From NCBI GenBank assembly GCA_964247695.1, contig CAXTVI010000008.1, positions 44,648 through 108,647 on the forward strand: a stretch of DNA of 64,000 nt. Reading direction: 5' to 3'. Source of the stretch: Lichenicoccus sp964247695 (GTDB lineage: Bacteria; Pseudomonadota; Alphaproteobacteria; Acetobacterales; Acetobacteraceae). Made by a program: the position numbers and the translations under genes. This document shows positions 17,963 to 28,286 of the stretch, piece by piece. Every line of letters begins with the position of its first letter. Within the stretch, counting starts at the first letter, position 1. Below the pieces are notes generated by a model. The model saw nothing but the letters and a program-made list of their open reading frames with translations, did no database searches and had not been told where the DNA came from.

Positions 17963-19402
17963 TCAGAACGCCGTCCGGCTGCGCACCTCGCCCAGCAGCG
18001 TCCGGATCATGATCTCGATGTCGAAGCGGATCGACCAGTTCTCGATATAGAACAGGTCGCACGCCACGCGCTGCTCGATCTGATCGACGGTCTTGGTCTC
18101 GCCGCGCCAGCCATTGACCTGGGCCCAGCCGGTGATGCCCGGCTTGACCCGGTGACGCAGGGCGTACTGCTGCACCACCTCGGTGAACAGCCGGTCGGCG
18201 GCCTTGGTGTTGGGCGCATGCGGGCGGGGGCCCACCAGCGACATGGTGCCGTTCAGCACGTTGAAGATCTGCGGCAGCTCGTCGATCGACAGCTTGCGGA
18301 TGATCCGGCCGACACGGGTGATGCGCGGATCGTCGCGGGTAGTCTGCCGGTCGGCGAGCAGGTCCGTCATCGCGCTGTGCATCGAGCGGAACTTGTAACA
18401 AAGGAACGGTCGGTTGTTGAAGCCCATGCGTGGCTGCCGGAACAGCACCGGCCCGGGGCTGTCGAGCTTGATCGCGATCACCGTCAGCAGCAGCAGCGGC
18501 GACAGCAGCACCAGCGCAAGCAGCGCGATGCTGCGGTCAAGCAGCGCTTTCTCGATCGCCTGCCAGTCCTTCAGCGGCGCCTCGCGGACTGCGACGACCG
18601 GGTTGCGTCCGACCACGTCGAACTGGGTGTAGTCGAGACCCAGGCGCGGCAACTCGGTGGTCAGCACGATGTCGGCCACCGTGGAGCTGAGCTGCTCCAT
18701 GATGGTCTTGATGCGCTCGGCGGCGGTCAGCGGCAGGGCGACCACGATCACATCCACCCGCTCCTCGCGGGAATGCTGCACGAGGTCGCCCACGGTGCCA
18801 CGCAGCGGCACGTCGAGCGGCATGTCGGGCATGCGCGAGATCCGGTCGTCATAGAGGCCGATGACCCGGTAGGCGCCCGGCTCCTCGCGCAGCCGCTCCA
18901 TGAACACCCGGCTGTGCTCGCCGGCGCCGACGATGGCGACCTTGCGCGCCAGCCGACCGTCGCGACTCCAGCGGCGCAGCAGGCGGATCAGCGGCAGGCG
19001 GCTCGACCCGGTCAGCACGGCCGCCACCGCGCCCCAGACGAACGGCCAACTCCGGAACGGCAGGCTGCCGTGATACAGCACGAACAGGCAGGCGATCAGG
19101 CAGAACGCCCCGAAGGCCAGCGGCCGGACGAGACGCCGGATCTGCGCGATCCCAGACATCAGCACCACTTGCGAGTAGCCGCCGGCCCGCGCCAGGCTGA
19201 GGCTCGTGGCCAGCGCCGCCGCCCAGGCCGCCGGCTCGATCGGGCCCTTGGGATAGCTGCCATAGACCGCCGTCTCGATCCTGATCGAGAGGTAGCCCGC
19301 CACGACGAGCAGGATCAGGTCGACGACCCGGACCAGGCTGGCCATCACCGGGAACGAGATGGTCTGCGTACGGGGATGGGCTGGGTCTGGAATGGCCAAC
19401 AT
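17963..19402 (-). CDS. exopolysaccharide starter enzyme: polyprenyl-phosphate sugar-1-phosphate transferase
   Basis: A 479-residue membrane enzyme of the WcaJ/GumD type that transfers hexose-1-phosphate (usually glucose) from a UDP-sugar to undecaprenyl phosphate, the first step of exopolysaccharide assembly. The N-terminal half has about four membrane helices, then a nucleotide-binding-like domain (VAIVGAGEHSRVFMERL). The C-terminal catalytic domain shows SPLLLLTVIAIKLDSPGPVL, KFRSMHSAM, DDPRITRVGRIIRKLSIDEL and LVGPRPH, all strongly conserved. ATG 19402 has AGGA close upstream. No other polysaccharide genes flank it here, so the rest of the pathway must lie elsewhere. Confidence 0.92.
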   Translation of the reverse strand: MLAIPDPAHPRTQTISFPVMASLVRVVDLILLVVAGYLSIRIETAVYGSYPKGPIEPAAWAAALATSLSLARAGGYSQVVLMSGIAQIRRLVRPLAFGAFCLIACLFVLYHGSLPFRSWPFVWGAVAAVLTGSSRLPLIRLLRRWSRDGRLARKVAIVGAGEHSRVFMERLREEPGAYRVIGLYDDRISRMPDMPLDVPLRGTVGDLVQHSREERVDVIVVALPLTAAERIKTIMEQLSSTVADIVLTTELPRLGLDYTQFDVVGRNPVVAVREAPLKDWQAIEKALLDRSIALLALVLLSPLLLLTVIAIKLDSPGPVLFRQPRMGFNNRPFLCYKFRSMHSAMTDLLADRQTTRDDPRITRVGRIIRKLSIDELPQIFNVLNGTMSLVGPRPHAPNTKAADRLFTEVVQQYALRHRVKPGITGWAQVNGWRGETKTVDQIEQRVACDLFYIENWSIRFDIEIMIRTLLGEVRSRTAF

Positions 19403-19589
19403 TATCCTGGGCTACCGACGGCTTGCGTTGCGGGATGTCGTTTCGATATAGCTACAACGACAAGCGCACGTCGCTAAGATTCTAATTCCCTCTCGCTAAC
19501 GAAAATCAGCGGTGATTGCGGATGCAGCCCTTGCACACGGTTTCGTGATCTGGCACTATAACGAAGTTGTGACGATGAGGCATACGGCC

Positions 19590-19892
19590 ATGACCGAACT
19601 TCTCGAAAGCTCGATTCTCAGCAAGGTGATCGGCGCCATCGACCGAACCTGCTTCCTGCGCGACGTGCAGATCACGGCGCACTCGCGGTTCGAGGAGGAC
19701 CTCGAGCTCGACAGCATCGACCTCATGGAGATCGTGCTGCATCTGGAAGAGCTGTTTGCCACGGTCATCAAGGCCGATGCGATCGCCGGCTTCTACGGCG
19801 TCCAGGACGTGGTGCGCCATCTCAGCGGCCGCTTCTTCGCCGATGTCGATGTCGAGGACGAGGACGCCCACCGGATGCCGGTGGCCGCCTGA
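19590..19892 (+). CDS. stand-alone acyl carrier protein
   Basis: A 100-residue acyl carrier protein. The phosphopantetheine site is DSIDLMEIVLHLEELF with Ser42 as the likely attachment point, in a small, acidic, helical protein. It differs from the housekeeping AcpP, which uses LGADSLD, and so resembles carriers for dedicated acylation or lipid-modification pathways. ATG 19590 is preferred because TGAGG lies nine bases upstream; in-frame starts exist at 19575 and 19512. It is divergent from the exopolysaccharide starter enzyme. No acyltransferase or ketosynthase is next to it, so its partner is unknown. Confidence 0.85.
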   Translation: MTELLESSILSKVIGAIDRTCFLRDVQITAHSRFEEDLELDSIDLMEIVLHLEELFATVIKADAIAGFYGVQDVVRHLSGRFFADVDVEDEDAHRMPVAA

Positions 19893-19903
19893 CCTGACCG
19901 GCT

Positions 19904-20554
19904 TCAGTCGCCGGACATCGTCCGGATCCTGTCGGTCAGTGCCGTTGCCAGCGCCGCGTGCTGGTCCGCCTCGTAGTGGACGCCGTCGACCGGGCTGACG
20001 CGGGCGACCGCGCCCGCGTCGAGGAAGGCGGCGCCATTGCGTTCGGCGATCGCCCGGTACAGCGGCGCCAGCTGCCGTGACTTCGCGGCACCTCCCCTGA
20101 ACATCGCGCCGAGAAAGCCGGTCTCCTCGATCGGCACCGGCGAGACCACGAGCAGCCGCGGCCCCGGCCCCTCCTGGCCCGCGGTTGCAACCCGTACCTC
20201 CGCCAGCAGGACGCCCACCGAGGCGGCGATATCCTCGGGCGTCATCGAAAAGCGCGTCTTGAGGTCGTTGGTGCCCAGCATGATCACCACCAGGTCGAGC
20301 GGCAGGTGGCTCTCCAGGCAGGCGCGCAGGGTCGCGAGGCCGTTGCGGTGCCGCCCCTCGATCGGGTCGTCATGCAGGGTGGTGCGCCCCGGCAGGCCCT
20401 CCTCGATCACCCGCCACTGCTCACCGAGCGAGGCGCGCAGCCGCGCAGGCCAGCGCTCGGTCTCGCCGTAGCGGCCGAACAGGCCCGGCGCGTGCAGCGG
20501 CTTGGTGCCATTGGTGTTGGAGTCGCCGTAGCAGAGGATCGTGCGGACCGGCAT
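19904..20554 (-). CDS. SGNH/GDSL-family hydrolase
   Basis: A 216-residue esterase/lipase-like hydrolase of the SGNH fold. The catalytic Ser12 lies in CYGDSNTNG, block II has the glycine in EEGLPGRTT, block III is LGTND, and the C-terminal DGVHY gives the Asp and His of the triad. There is no signal peptide, so it is probably cytoplasmic. It is the last gene of a three-gene minus-strand operon with two sugar-acid dehydrogenases (11-base gaps), suggesting it hydrolyses an ester or lactone of the same sugar-acid pathway; that role is inference. Confidence 0.85.
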   Translation of the reverse strand: MPVRTILCYGDSNTNGTKPLHAPGLFGRYGETERWPARLRASLGEQWRVIEEGLPGRTTLHDDPIEGRHRNGLATLRACLESHLPLDLVVIMLGTNDLKTRFSMTPEDIAASVGVLLAEVRVATAGQEGPGPRLLVVSPVPIEETGFLGAMFRGGAAKSRQLAPLYRAIAERNGAAFLDAGAVARVSPVDGVHYEADQHAALATALTDRIRTMSGD

Positions 20555-20565
20555 GGCGGCGGCTC

Positions 20566-21501
20566 TCAGACAACCGGCGTCGGCAGCGGACGGCCGGCGA
20601 AGTAGGCGTCCAGGTTGTCCAGCATCAGGTTGCCCATCGCCTCACGGGTCTCGCGCGTGGCGCTGCCGACATGCGGCGCCAGCACCACGTTCTCCAGGGC
20701 CAGCAGCGGCTCGGGCACATGCGGCTCATCGACGAACACGTCCAGGCCGGCGCCGCCGAGGCGGCCTTCCACCAGGGCCGCGACCAGCGCGTCCTCGTCG
20801 ACCACCGACCCGCGGGCGACGTTGATCAGCACGCCATCGGGACCGAGCGCGTCCAGCACCGCGCCGTCGATCAGCGCGCGGGTGGCCGCCGACGCCGCGG
20901 TGGCGACGAACAGCACGTCGGAAGCCGCGGCCAGCGCCGTCACGTCGGCATGGAAATCGTGCGGCACCTGCTTGCGGTTCGGACCGGTATAGGCGATGCG
21001 GCCGCCGAAGCCGGCCAGCCGAGCAGCGATCGCGTGGCCGATCCGGCCCAGGCCGACGATGCCGTAGCGCAACCCGGACGCCCGCCGCGCCAGCGCCTGC
21101 GGACCACTCGGCCATAGCCCGTCGCGCACGTGCCGGTCCGCCGCCGGCAGCTTACGCATCACGTTGAGCATCAGCGCCACGGCAAGATCGGCGACGTCAT
21201 CGGTCAGCACGTCCGGCGTGTTGGTGACGCGGACCTGAGCCGCCCTGGCATGGTCGAGATCGACGCGGTCGTAGCCGACGCCGTTGATCGCGACGATGCC
21301 GAGATCAGGCAACTGGTCGATCAGCGCGTTGGTGATGCCGAGATGGCCGCCGGTGACCACAGCGCGCACCCCGGCCGCATGCTCGCGCAGCCACGCCTCG
21401 CGCGCGGGCTCGGCGGGAAACTGGTGCACCTCGTAGCGCGCCGCCAGCTTGTCATGTGTCGATGGCAGCAATGTGCAGAGCTGCAGAAGCTTCGGACCCA
21501 T
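20566..21501 (-). CDS. D-2-hydroxyacid dehydrogenase (2-ketogluconate/glyoxylate reductase type)
   Basis: A 311-residue NAD(P)-dependent reductase of the GhrB/2-ketoacid class. It has the Rossmann motif GLGRIGHAIAARL, NVARGSVVDEDAL (substrate-binding Arg), DVFVDEPHVPEPLL (Glu) and NVVLAPHVGSAT (catalytic His). Next to IdnO- and IdnD-like enzymes, 2-ketogluconate to gluconate is the most likely reaction; glyoxylate or hydroxypyruvate reduction is the alternative. The start is ATG 21501, with GGGAGA six bases upstream; the open frame runs on to 21762 but that part is arginine-rich shadow of the neighbouring SDR. It lies between the IdnO-like and SGNH genes in one operon. Confidence 0.9.
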   Translation of the reverse strand: MGPKLLQLCTLLPSTHDKLAARYEVHQFPAEPAREAWLREHAAGVRAVVTGGHLGITNALIDQLPDLGIVAINGVGYDRVDLDHARAAQVRVTNTPDVLTDDVADLAVALMLNVMRKLPAADRHVRDGLWPSGPQALARRASGLRYGIVGLGRIGHAIAARLAGFGGRIAYTGPNRKQVPHDFHADVTALAAASDVLFVATAASAATRALIDGAVLDALGPDGVLINVARGSVVDEDALVAALVEGRLGGAGLDVFVDEPHVPEPLLALENVVLAPHVGSATRETREAMGNLMLDNLDAYFAGRPLPTPVV

Positions 21502-21512
21502 CAAGGTCTCCC

Positions 21513-22286
21513 TCAGAGAACGGACAGCACGCCGCCATCCACGTAGATCACCTGGCCGTTGACGAAATCCGACGCGCGAGAAGCCAGAAACACCGCGGCC
21601 CCGCACAGTTCCTCGACCCGTCCCCAGCGACCGGCCGGCGTGCGGCCGCGCAGCCACGCATCGAACACCGGGTTCTCGCGCAGCGGCCGGTTCAGCTCGG
21701 TCTCGAAATAGCCTGGGCCGATCGCGTTGATCTGCAGCCCGTGCTTCGCCCAGTCGGCACACATGCCGCGGGTCAGCATCTTCACCGCGCCTTTCGATGC
21801 AGTGTACGGCGCGATCGTCGGGCGCGCCGCCTCGCTCTGCAGGCTGGCGATGTTGATGATCTTGCCGCGGCCGCGCGGGATCATCCGGCGCGCCACCGCC
21901 TGGCCCACGAAGAACACGCTGTCGAGGTTGGTGCGCATCACCTCCCGCCAGGTCTCCACCGGGAAGTCCTCGAGCGTGGCGCGACGCTGGATGCCGGCAT
22001 TATTGACCAGGATGTCGATGGCGCCGCACTCGGCCTCGATGCGGGCGATGCCGGCCTCGACCGCATCCGGGTCGGTGACGTCGAAGGCGCCGACGCCGTT
22101 TGTAGGGCTGATCGCCGCCTCGCCCAGGTCCGACGCCGCGGCGCCAAGCCGGCCGGCGTCGCGGCCGTTCAGCACCACGCGGGCGCCGGCCTCGATCAGG
22201 CCGCGGGCCAGCGCCAGCCCGATGCCCTGGCTCGAGCCGGTCACCAGGGCGAGGCGCCCGCTCAGGTCGAAAAGGTCGGACGCCAT
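21513..22286 (-). CDS. idnO: SDR oxidoreductase, gluconate 5-dehydrogenase (IdnO) type
   Basis: A 257-residue short-chain dehydrogenase. Cofactor motif TGSSQGIGLALA, structural LVNNAG, catalytic serine in NIASLQSEAARP and the YTASK pair are all present, and the C-terminus ends FVNGQVIYVDGGVLSVL. Overall it resembles gluconate 5-dehydrogenases, which interconvert 5-ketogluconate and gluconate. It starts the minus-strand operon and is divergent, with 173 bases between, from an L-idonate 5-dehydrogenase, so the two could act in series: idonate to 5-ketogluconate to gluconate. The precise substrate is inferred from context. Confidence 0.88.
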   Translation of the reverse strand: MASDLFDLSGRLALVTGSSQGIGLALARGLIEAGARVVLNGRDAGRLGAAASDLGEAAISPTNGVGAFDVTDPDAVEAGIARIEAECGAIDILVNNAGIQRRATLEDFPVETWREVMRTNLDSVFFVGQAVARRMIPRGRGKIINIASLQSEAARPTIAPYTASKGAVKMLTRGMCADWAKHGLQINAIGPGYFETELNRPLRENPVFDAWLRGRTPAGRWGRVEELCGAAVFLASRASDFVNGQVIYVDGGVLSVL

Positions 22287-22372
22287 GCTTGCCGGTTCCC
22301 TGCCCGCCCAGGTCCCTGCCCGCGCAGCCGCATCATTGCCGCTTTGCGAGGCTCCGCAAGAGGGTCTTCCGC

Positions 22373-22392
22373 ACCGTATGAAACGGTGGCAT
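22373..22392. promoter_or_regulatory. candidate LacI-family operator between the divergent idn operons
   Basis: Within the 173-base divergent promoter region, ACCGT-ATGAA-ACGGT (22373-22387) is a perfect 5-base inverted repeat, and ATGAAACGGTGGCAT (22378-22392) is an imperfect palindrome with the TGAAAC half-site seen in many LacI-family operators. A LacI regulator is encoded in the plus-strand operon (28287-29372). No convincing -35/-10 pair was found, so the site is a candidate only. Confidence 0.3.
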
Positions 22393-22459
22393 AGCGATGT
22401 GCACGGTCACATCAACCCGCAGCATACGCGGGAGGGCCGCGGCCTATGGGGAGACTTCG

Positions 22460-23515
22460 ATGCTTGCAGCCAGGCTGCACGGCGCGCACGACCTGCGTGT
22501 CGAGGAAATCGCGGACCGCGCGCTGGAGCCCGGCGAGGCGCGCGTGGCTGTCGCGATGGGCGGCATCTGCGGCTCCGACCTCTCCTACTACAACAAGGGT
22601 GGCGTCGGCGACTTCAGCGTGCGCGAGCCGCTGACCCTCGGGCACGAGGTGTCCGGGACCGTCCTCGAGCTGGCCGCCGACCCTATGCGGATGGCAGCAC
22701 CCGGGCTTGCCCGGGGCTCGCGCGTCGCCATCAATCCGAGCCGGCCCTGCCTGCACTGCCCGGCCTGCCGCAGCGGCCGGTCGAACCTGTGCCGCGGAAT
22801 GCGCTTCCTCGGCAGCGCCGCTCTGATGCCGCATGTGCAGGGCGCGTTCAGCGAGAGCGTGGTGGTGCGCGCCGACCAGTGCGTGCCGGTGCCGGACGGC
22901 ATGTCGCTGACCCTCGCCGCCTGTGCCGAACCGCTCGCCGTCGCCCTGCACGCGGTGCGCCGGGCGGGAGAGCTTGCCGGGCGGCATGTGCTGGTCGCGG
23001 GTGCCGGACCGATCGGCCTGCTGTGCCTTGCCTCCGCCCTGTTCGCGGGTGCCGCCAGCGTCGTCGTCACCGACCTGTTCGAGGCACCCCTGCAAGTCGC
23101 GGGCGCAATGCGGGCGTCGCGGACGATCGATGTACGCGCCGATCCGGAGGCGCTCGAGCAGGCCGCCGCAGACCTTGGCGGCTTCGAGATCGCCTTCGAG
23201 GCGACCGGCGCCAGCGCCTCGCTGATCGGCATGCCGGCGCTGATGCGCCCCGGCGGCCGCATCGTCCAGCTCGGCATGCTGCCCAAGGGCGGCGTAGCGC
23301 TGCCAGCCAACCTGCTGATGGCGCGCGAGATCGACCTGGTGGGTTCGTTCCGCTTCCATGGGGAGTTCGGGGTGGCGGTGGCGGCGTTGGCCACTGGGCG
23401 CATCGATATCGCCCCGATCCTCTCCGGCACGATCCCGCTGGCGCGTGCCGACGAGGCGTTCCGGCTGGCAGGCGACCGGCGCCGCGCCATCAAGATCCAT
23501 CTGCAGATCGCCTGA
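22460..23515 (+). CDS. idnD: zinc-dependent L-idonate 5-dehydrogenase
   Basis: A 351-residue medium-chain zinc dehydrogenase that matches L-idonate 5-dehydrogenases: MGGICGSDLSYYNKGGVGDF (catalytic-zinc Cys), LTLGHEVSGTVLE (His-Glu), the structural-zinc cysteines in CLHCPACRSGRSNLC, and a Rossmann motif VAGAGPIGLLCL. It would oxidise L-idonate to 5-ketogluconate. ATG 22460 has GGGGAG seven bases upstream. It heads a seven-gene plus-strand operon including a sugar ABC importer, lactonase and LacI regulator, and is divergent from the IdnO-like gene. Confidence 0.92.
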   Translation: MLAARLHGAHDLRVEEIADRALEPGEARVAVAMGGICGSDLSYYNKGGVGDFSVREPLTLGHEVSGTVLELAADPMRMAAPGLARGSRVAINPSRPCLHCPACRSGRSNLCRGMRFLGSAALMPHVQGAFSESVVVRADQCVPVPDGMSLTLAACAEPLAVALHAVRRAGELAGRHVLVAGAGPIGLLCLASALFAGAASVVVTDLFEAPLQVAGAMRASRTIDVRADPEALEQAAADLGGFEIAFEATGASASLIGMPALMRPGGRIVQLGMLPKGGVALPANLLMAREIDLVGSFRFHGEFGVAVAALATGRIDIAPILSGTIPLARADEAFRLAGDRRRAIKIHLQIA

Positions 23516-23540
23516 GCGACGCCGGCAGGATGTCGGATCG

Positions 23541-25114
<1,574 letters not shown>

Positions 25115-25118
<4 letters not shown>

Positions 25119-26152
25119 ACTCGCTCCGATCGACGGCGCTGGAACCGCAGCCCGGCGCACTCCGCGGCGCCAGCCTCGGACGACGCATCGCGGTGCTGCT
25201 GCCGGTCTATGGCCTGCTGGTGCTGGCGGTGCTGCTGGCGATCGCGTTCTCGCTGATCCTGCCGGATTCCTTTCCCACCTGGCTGAACCTGCGCTCGATG
25301 CTGAGCGACAAGGCGGTGGTGGCCATGCTGTCGCTCGCCGCGACAGTGCCGATGATGACCGGCAAGATCGACCTCACTGTCGGCTACGGCGTGGTGCTCT
25401 GGCACATCCTGGCGATCTCGCTGCAGATCAGCGGCGTGCCCTGGCCGCTGGCGGTGCTGATCGTGCTCGCACTCGGCGTGGTGTTCGGACTGCTCAACGG
25501 GCTGCTGGTCGAGGTGGCGCAGATCGACAGCTTCATCGCGACACTCGGCACCGGCACGGTGACGTACGCGGTGGCGCTGTGGTGGACCGGGGGCCGGCAG
25601 ATCATCGGGCGCCTGTCGCCGGACTTCTACCTGATCGACACCGCCAGGATCGCAGGCATCCCGATCCCGGCCTTCTACGTGATCGGGCTCGCCATCCTGC
25701 TCTGGCTGGTCTCGGCATACACGCCGCTCGGCCGCTACCTCTATGCGATCGGCGCCAATCCGCGCGCCGCCGAACTGAACGGCATCCCGACCCGGCGCTA
25801 CACGATGCTGGCCTTCATGACGTCCGGCCTGATCACCGCGATAGCCGGCGTGGTGCTAGCCTCGCGGCTGCGTGTCGGCCAGGCCAGCGTCGGGCTCGAC
25901 TACCTGCTGCCCGCCCTGGTCGGTGCCTTCCTTGGCTCCACCACGATCAATCCGGGCCGGGTCAATATCTGGGGCACCATCGTCGGCGTGGTGATCCTGG
26001 CGATCGGCATCTCCGGCATCGAGCAGCTCGGAGGCGCCTTCTGGGTGGAGCCGGCCTTCAACGGCGCCACCCTGCTGTTCGCCATCGGGCTGGCCGGCTG
26101 GACCGGCCGGCGGCGCCTGCAGGTGCGAGCCCGGACGGCGGCCAAATCATGA
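25115..26152 (+). CDS. sugar ABC importer permease (RbsC type)
   Basis: A 345-residue inner-membrane permease of the BPD_transp_2 (ribose/branched-chain) class with 8-10 predicted helices. Family marks are GKIDLTVGYGVVLWHI near helix 2-3, DSFIATLGTGTVTYAVALWW, YTPLGRYLYAIGANPRAAEL (contact loop to the ATPase) and STTINPGRVNIWGTI. It starts on an ATG that overlaps the ATPase stop by four bases. It forms the channel with the ATPase before it and the binding protein after it. Confidence 0.93.
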
Positions 26153-26198
26153 GAACAGGCACCGCCGCAAAAGGCGGTCCATCAAGGGGAGAGAGACC

Positions 26199-27329
26199 AT
26201 GAACATCCGAGCCAAGCAGACACGCAGGGGTATGGCCGGCACGGCAGCCCTGGCCACCGCCGGGCTGTGCCTCGCCCTCCCGCATGCCGGCCGCGCCCAG
26301 GACGTGCTGGCGCAGGCACGGGCCACCGTCGCGGCGGCGACCGCCCCGGCCGCGAAATGGGACGGTCCCACCACCGGCCCGAAGGCCACGGCTGGCAAGA
26401 CGGTGGTGTATGTCGCCGGCGACATGCGCAACGGCGGCATCCAGGAGAACGGTGACGGCGTCAAGGAAGCCGGCCAGCGCATCGGATGGACCGTCCGGGT
26501 GCTGGACGGCCAGGGTAGCGTGTCAGGCATCCACTCGGTCATGGGACAGGCGATCGCACTCAAGCCGGCCGGCATCATCATCGGCGGCTTCGACATCGTG
26601 CAGAACGCCGAAAGCGTGCGGCAGGCGGAGGCGCAGGGCATCAAGGTGGTGGCCTGGCATGGTGCGGCCCACCCGGGTCCGGTCGAGGCCGAGCATGTGT
26701 TCACCAATATCGGCAGCGACAGCGCGCGTGTGGCCGAGGTGGCGGCGGACTACGCCATCGCGCAGAGCAACGGGCATGCCGGCGTCGTCATCTTTACCGA
26801 CAGCTCCTATGCGATCGCGCTGTCGAAGGCGCGCATGATGGAGACGGCGATCAAGCGCTGCCCGGGTTGCAGCGTGCTCTCGTTCGAGGACACGCCGCTG
26901 GCCGACACCTCGACTCGCATGTCGCAGCTCACCACGTCGCTGCTGCAGCGGTTCGGAAAGAAGTGGACGTACTCGCTGGCGATCAACGACCTCTATTACG
27001 ACTTCATCGGGCCGCCCTTGATCTCGGCGGGCGCGGACGCGGCCGGCCCGCCCGTGAATATCAGCGCCGGTGACGGCAGCAACTCCGCCTACGAGCGCAT
27101 CCGCAGCGTGCAGTACCAGGCCGCGACCGTGCCGGAGCCGCTGCTGCTGCAGGGCTGGCAGGTGGTCGACGAACTGAACCGCGCGTTCGCGGGCCAGCCG
27201 CCCTCGGGCTACGTGGCGCCGGTGCATCTGGTGGTGGCGAAGAACGTCGACGAGGACGGCGGCAAGCACGATTTCTACGACCCGGCGAACGGCTACCGCG
27301 ACGCCTACGCCAAGATCTGGGGAAAGTGA
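26199..27329 (+). CDS. sugar ABC importer periplasmic binding protein
   Basis: A 376-residue type-1 periplasmic binding protein. The N-terminus has a signal peptide with TRRGMAG before a hydrophobic stretch and cleavage after GRAQ; the twin Arg is suggestive of Tat export but weak. The two-lobe sugar-binding fold is seen in VVYVAGDMRNGGIQENGDGV, PAGIIIGGFDIVQNAE, HAGVVIFTDSSYAIALSKAR, WTYSLAINDLYYDF and QGWQVVDELNRAF. The strong GGGGAGAGA ribosome-binding site suits a protein needed in excess over the membrane parts. The ligand is probably a sugar acid or its lactone, judged by the neighbouring enzymes. Confidence 0.92.
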   Translation: MNIRAKQTRRGMAGTAALATAGLCLALPHAGRAQDVLAQARATVAAATAPAAKWDGPTTGPKATAGKTVVYVAGDMRNGGIQENGDGVKEAGQRIGWTVRVLDGQGSVSGIHSVMGQAIALKPAGIIIGGFDIVQNAESVRQAEAQGIKVVAWHGAAHPGPVEAEHVFTNIGSDSARVAEVAADYAIAQSNGHAGVVIFTDSSYAIALSKARMMETAIKRCPGCSVLSFEDTPLADTSTRMSQLTTSLLQRFGKKWTYSLAINDLYYDFIGPPLISAGADAAGPPVNISAGDGSNSAYERIRSVQYQAATVPEPLLLQGWQVVDELNRAFAGQPPSGYVAPVHLVVAKNVDEDGGKHDFYDPANGYRDAYAKIWGK

Positions 27330-27332
27330 GCG

Positions 27333-28262
27333 ATGGCCGAGGCAGAACCGCAGTCCGACTACGAGGTCGTCGATCCCCGCTTTCGGCGCTACCTGATCCA
27401 CAGCGTGCGCATGCAGCGCCTCGGCGAGGGGTTTCGCTGGACCGAGGGGCCGGTCTGGATCGCCGATGCGGGCTGCCTGCTGTTCAGCGACATTCCGAAC
27501 AATCGCATCATGCGCTGGATCGAGGGCGTCGGCATGTCGGTGTACCGGGAGCCGAGCCGCTATTCCAACGGGAACACGCGCGACCGCGAGGGCCGGCTGA
27601 TCTCCTGCCTGCACGGCCAGCGTGCGGTGGTGCGCACCGAGCATGACGGCAGCGTCACCGTGCTGGCCGACCGTTTCGAGGGGAAGCGGCTCAATTCGCC
27701 GAACGACGTGGTGGTGAAGTCGGATGGTTCGATCTGGTTCACCGATCCGCACTACGGCATCGTCATGGATTACGAGGGCGAGGGACGCGCCGAGGAGGAG
27801 CTGCCCACCCAGGTCTATCGCCTCGATCCGCGCAGCGGGGCGCTGCGCGTGGTCACCGACGGGTTCTCCGGGCCGAACGGGCTGTGCTTCTCGCCCGACG
27901 AGCGCCAGCTTTACGTCGCCGATACGTGCCGCATGTTCGAGGAGGATGGCGCGCGCGAGATCCGGGTGTTCGACGTGCTCGACAGCGAGGCCGGACGGCT
28001 GTCGGAGGGGCGCTTCTTCTACCGCCCGGATGTCGGGATCGCGGACGGCTTCCGCGCCGACGAGCACGGCAACATCTGGACCAGCGCCGGTGACGGGGTG
28101 CACTGCGTGAACCCGCAGGGCGCCCTGCTCGGCAAGCTCAGGACGCCGCAGACCGTTTCCAACGTGGCGTTCGGTGGCCGCGCCCGCTCGCGCCTGTTCA
28201 TCTGCGCCACCACCGAGGTCTATGCGTTCTACCTGAACACGCGCGGCGCCGTCATGGTCTGA
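27333..28262 (+). CDS. SMP-30/gluconolactonase family lactonase
   Basis: A 309-residue six-bladed propeller of the SMP-30/regucalcin family; these metal-dependent enzymes open sugar lactones to aldonic acids. Clear marks are GFRWTEGPVWIADAGCLLFSD, SRYSNGNTRDREGRLISCLH, LNSPNDVVVKSDGSIWFTDP, FSGPNGLCFSPDERQLYVAD and GIADGFRADEHGNIW, which include the Glu, Asn and Asp residues that bind the metal. No signal peptide, so cytoplasmic. It starts three bases after the binding-protein stop; it could convert an imported lactone to the acid used by the idonate and gluconate enzymes. Confidence 0.92.
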   Translation: MAEAEPQSDYEVVDPRFRRYLIHSVRMQRLGEGFRWTEGPVWIADAGCLLFSDIPNNRIMRWIEGVGMSVYREPSRYSNGNTRDREGRLISCLHGQRAVVRTEHDGSVTVLADRFEGKRLNSPNDVVVKSDGSIWFTDPHYGIVMDYEGEGRAEEELPTQVYRLDPRSGALRVVTDGFSGPNGLCFSPDERQLYVADTCRMFEEDGAREIRVFDVLDSEAGRLSEGRFFYRPDVGIADGFRADEHGNIWTSAGDGVHCVNPQGALLGKLRTPQTVSNVAFGGRARSRLFICATTEVYAFYLNTRGAVMV

Positions 28263-28286
28263 GGAGCGGCTCGGTGTGAGACCCTC

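Noticed and set aside
21502..21762. N-terminal extension of the 2-hydroxyacid dehydrogenase
   Set aside because: Arginine-rich shadow of the SDR gene; the ATG at 21501 has a good ribosome-binding site and matches the family start.
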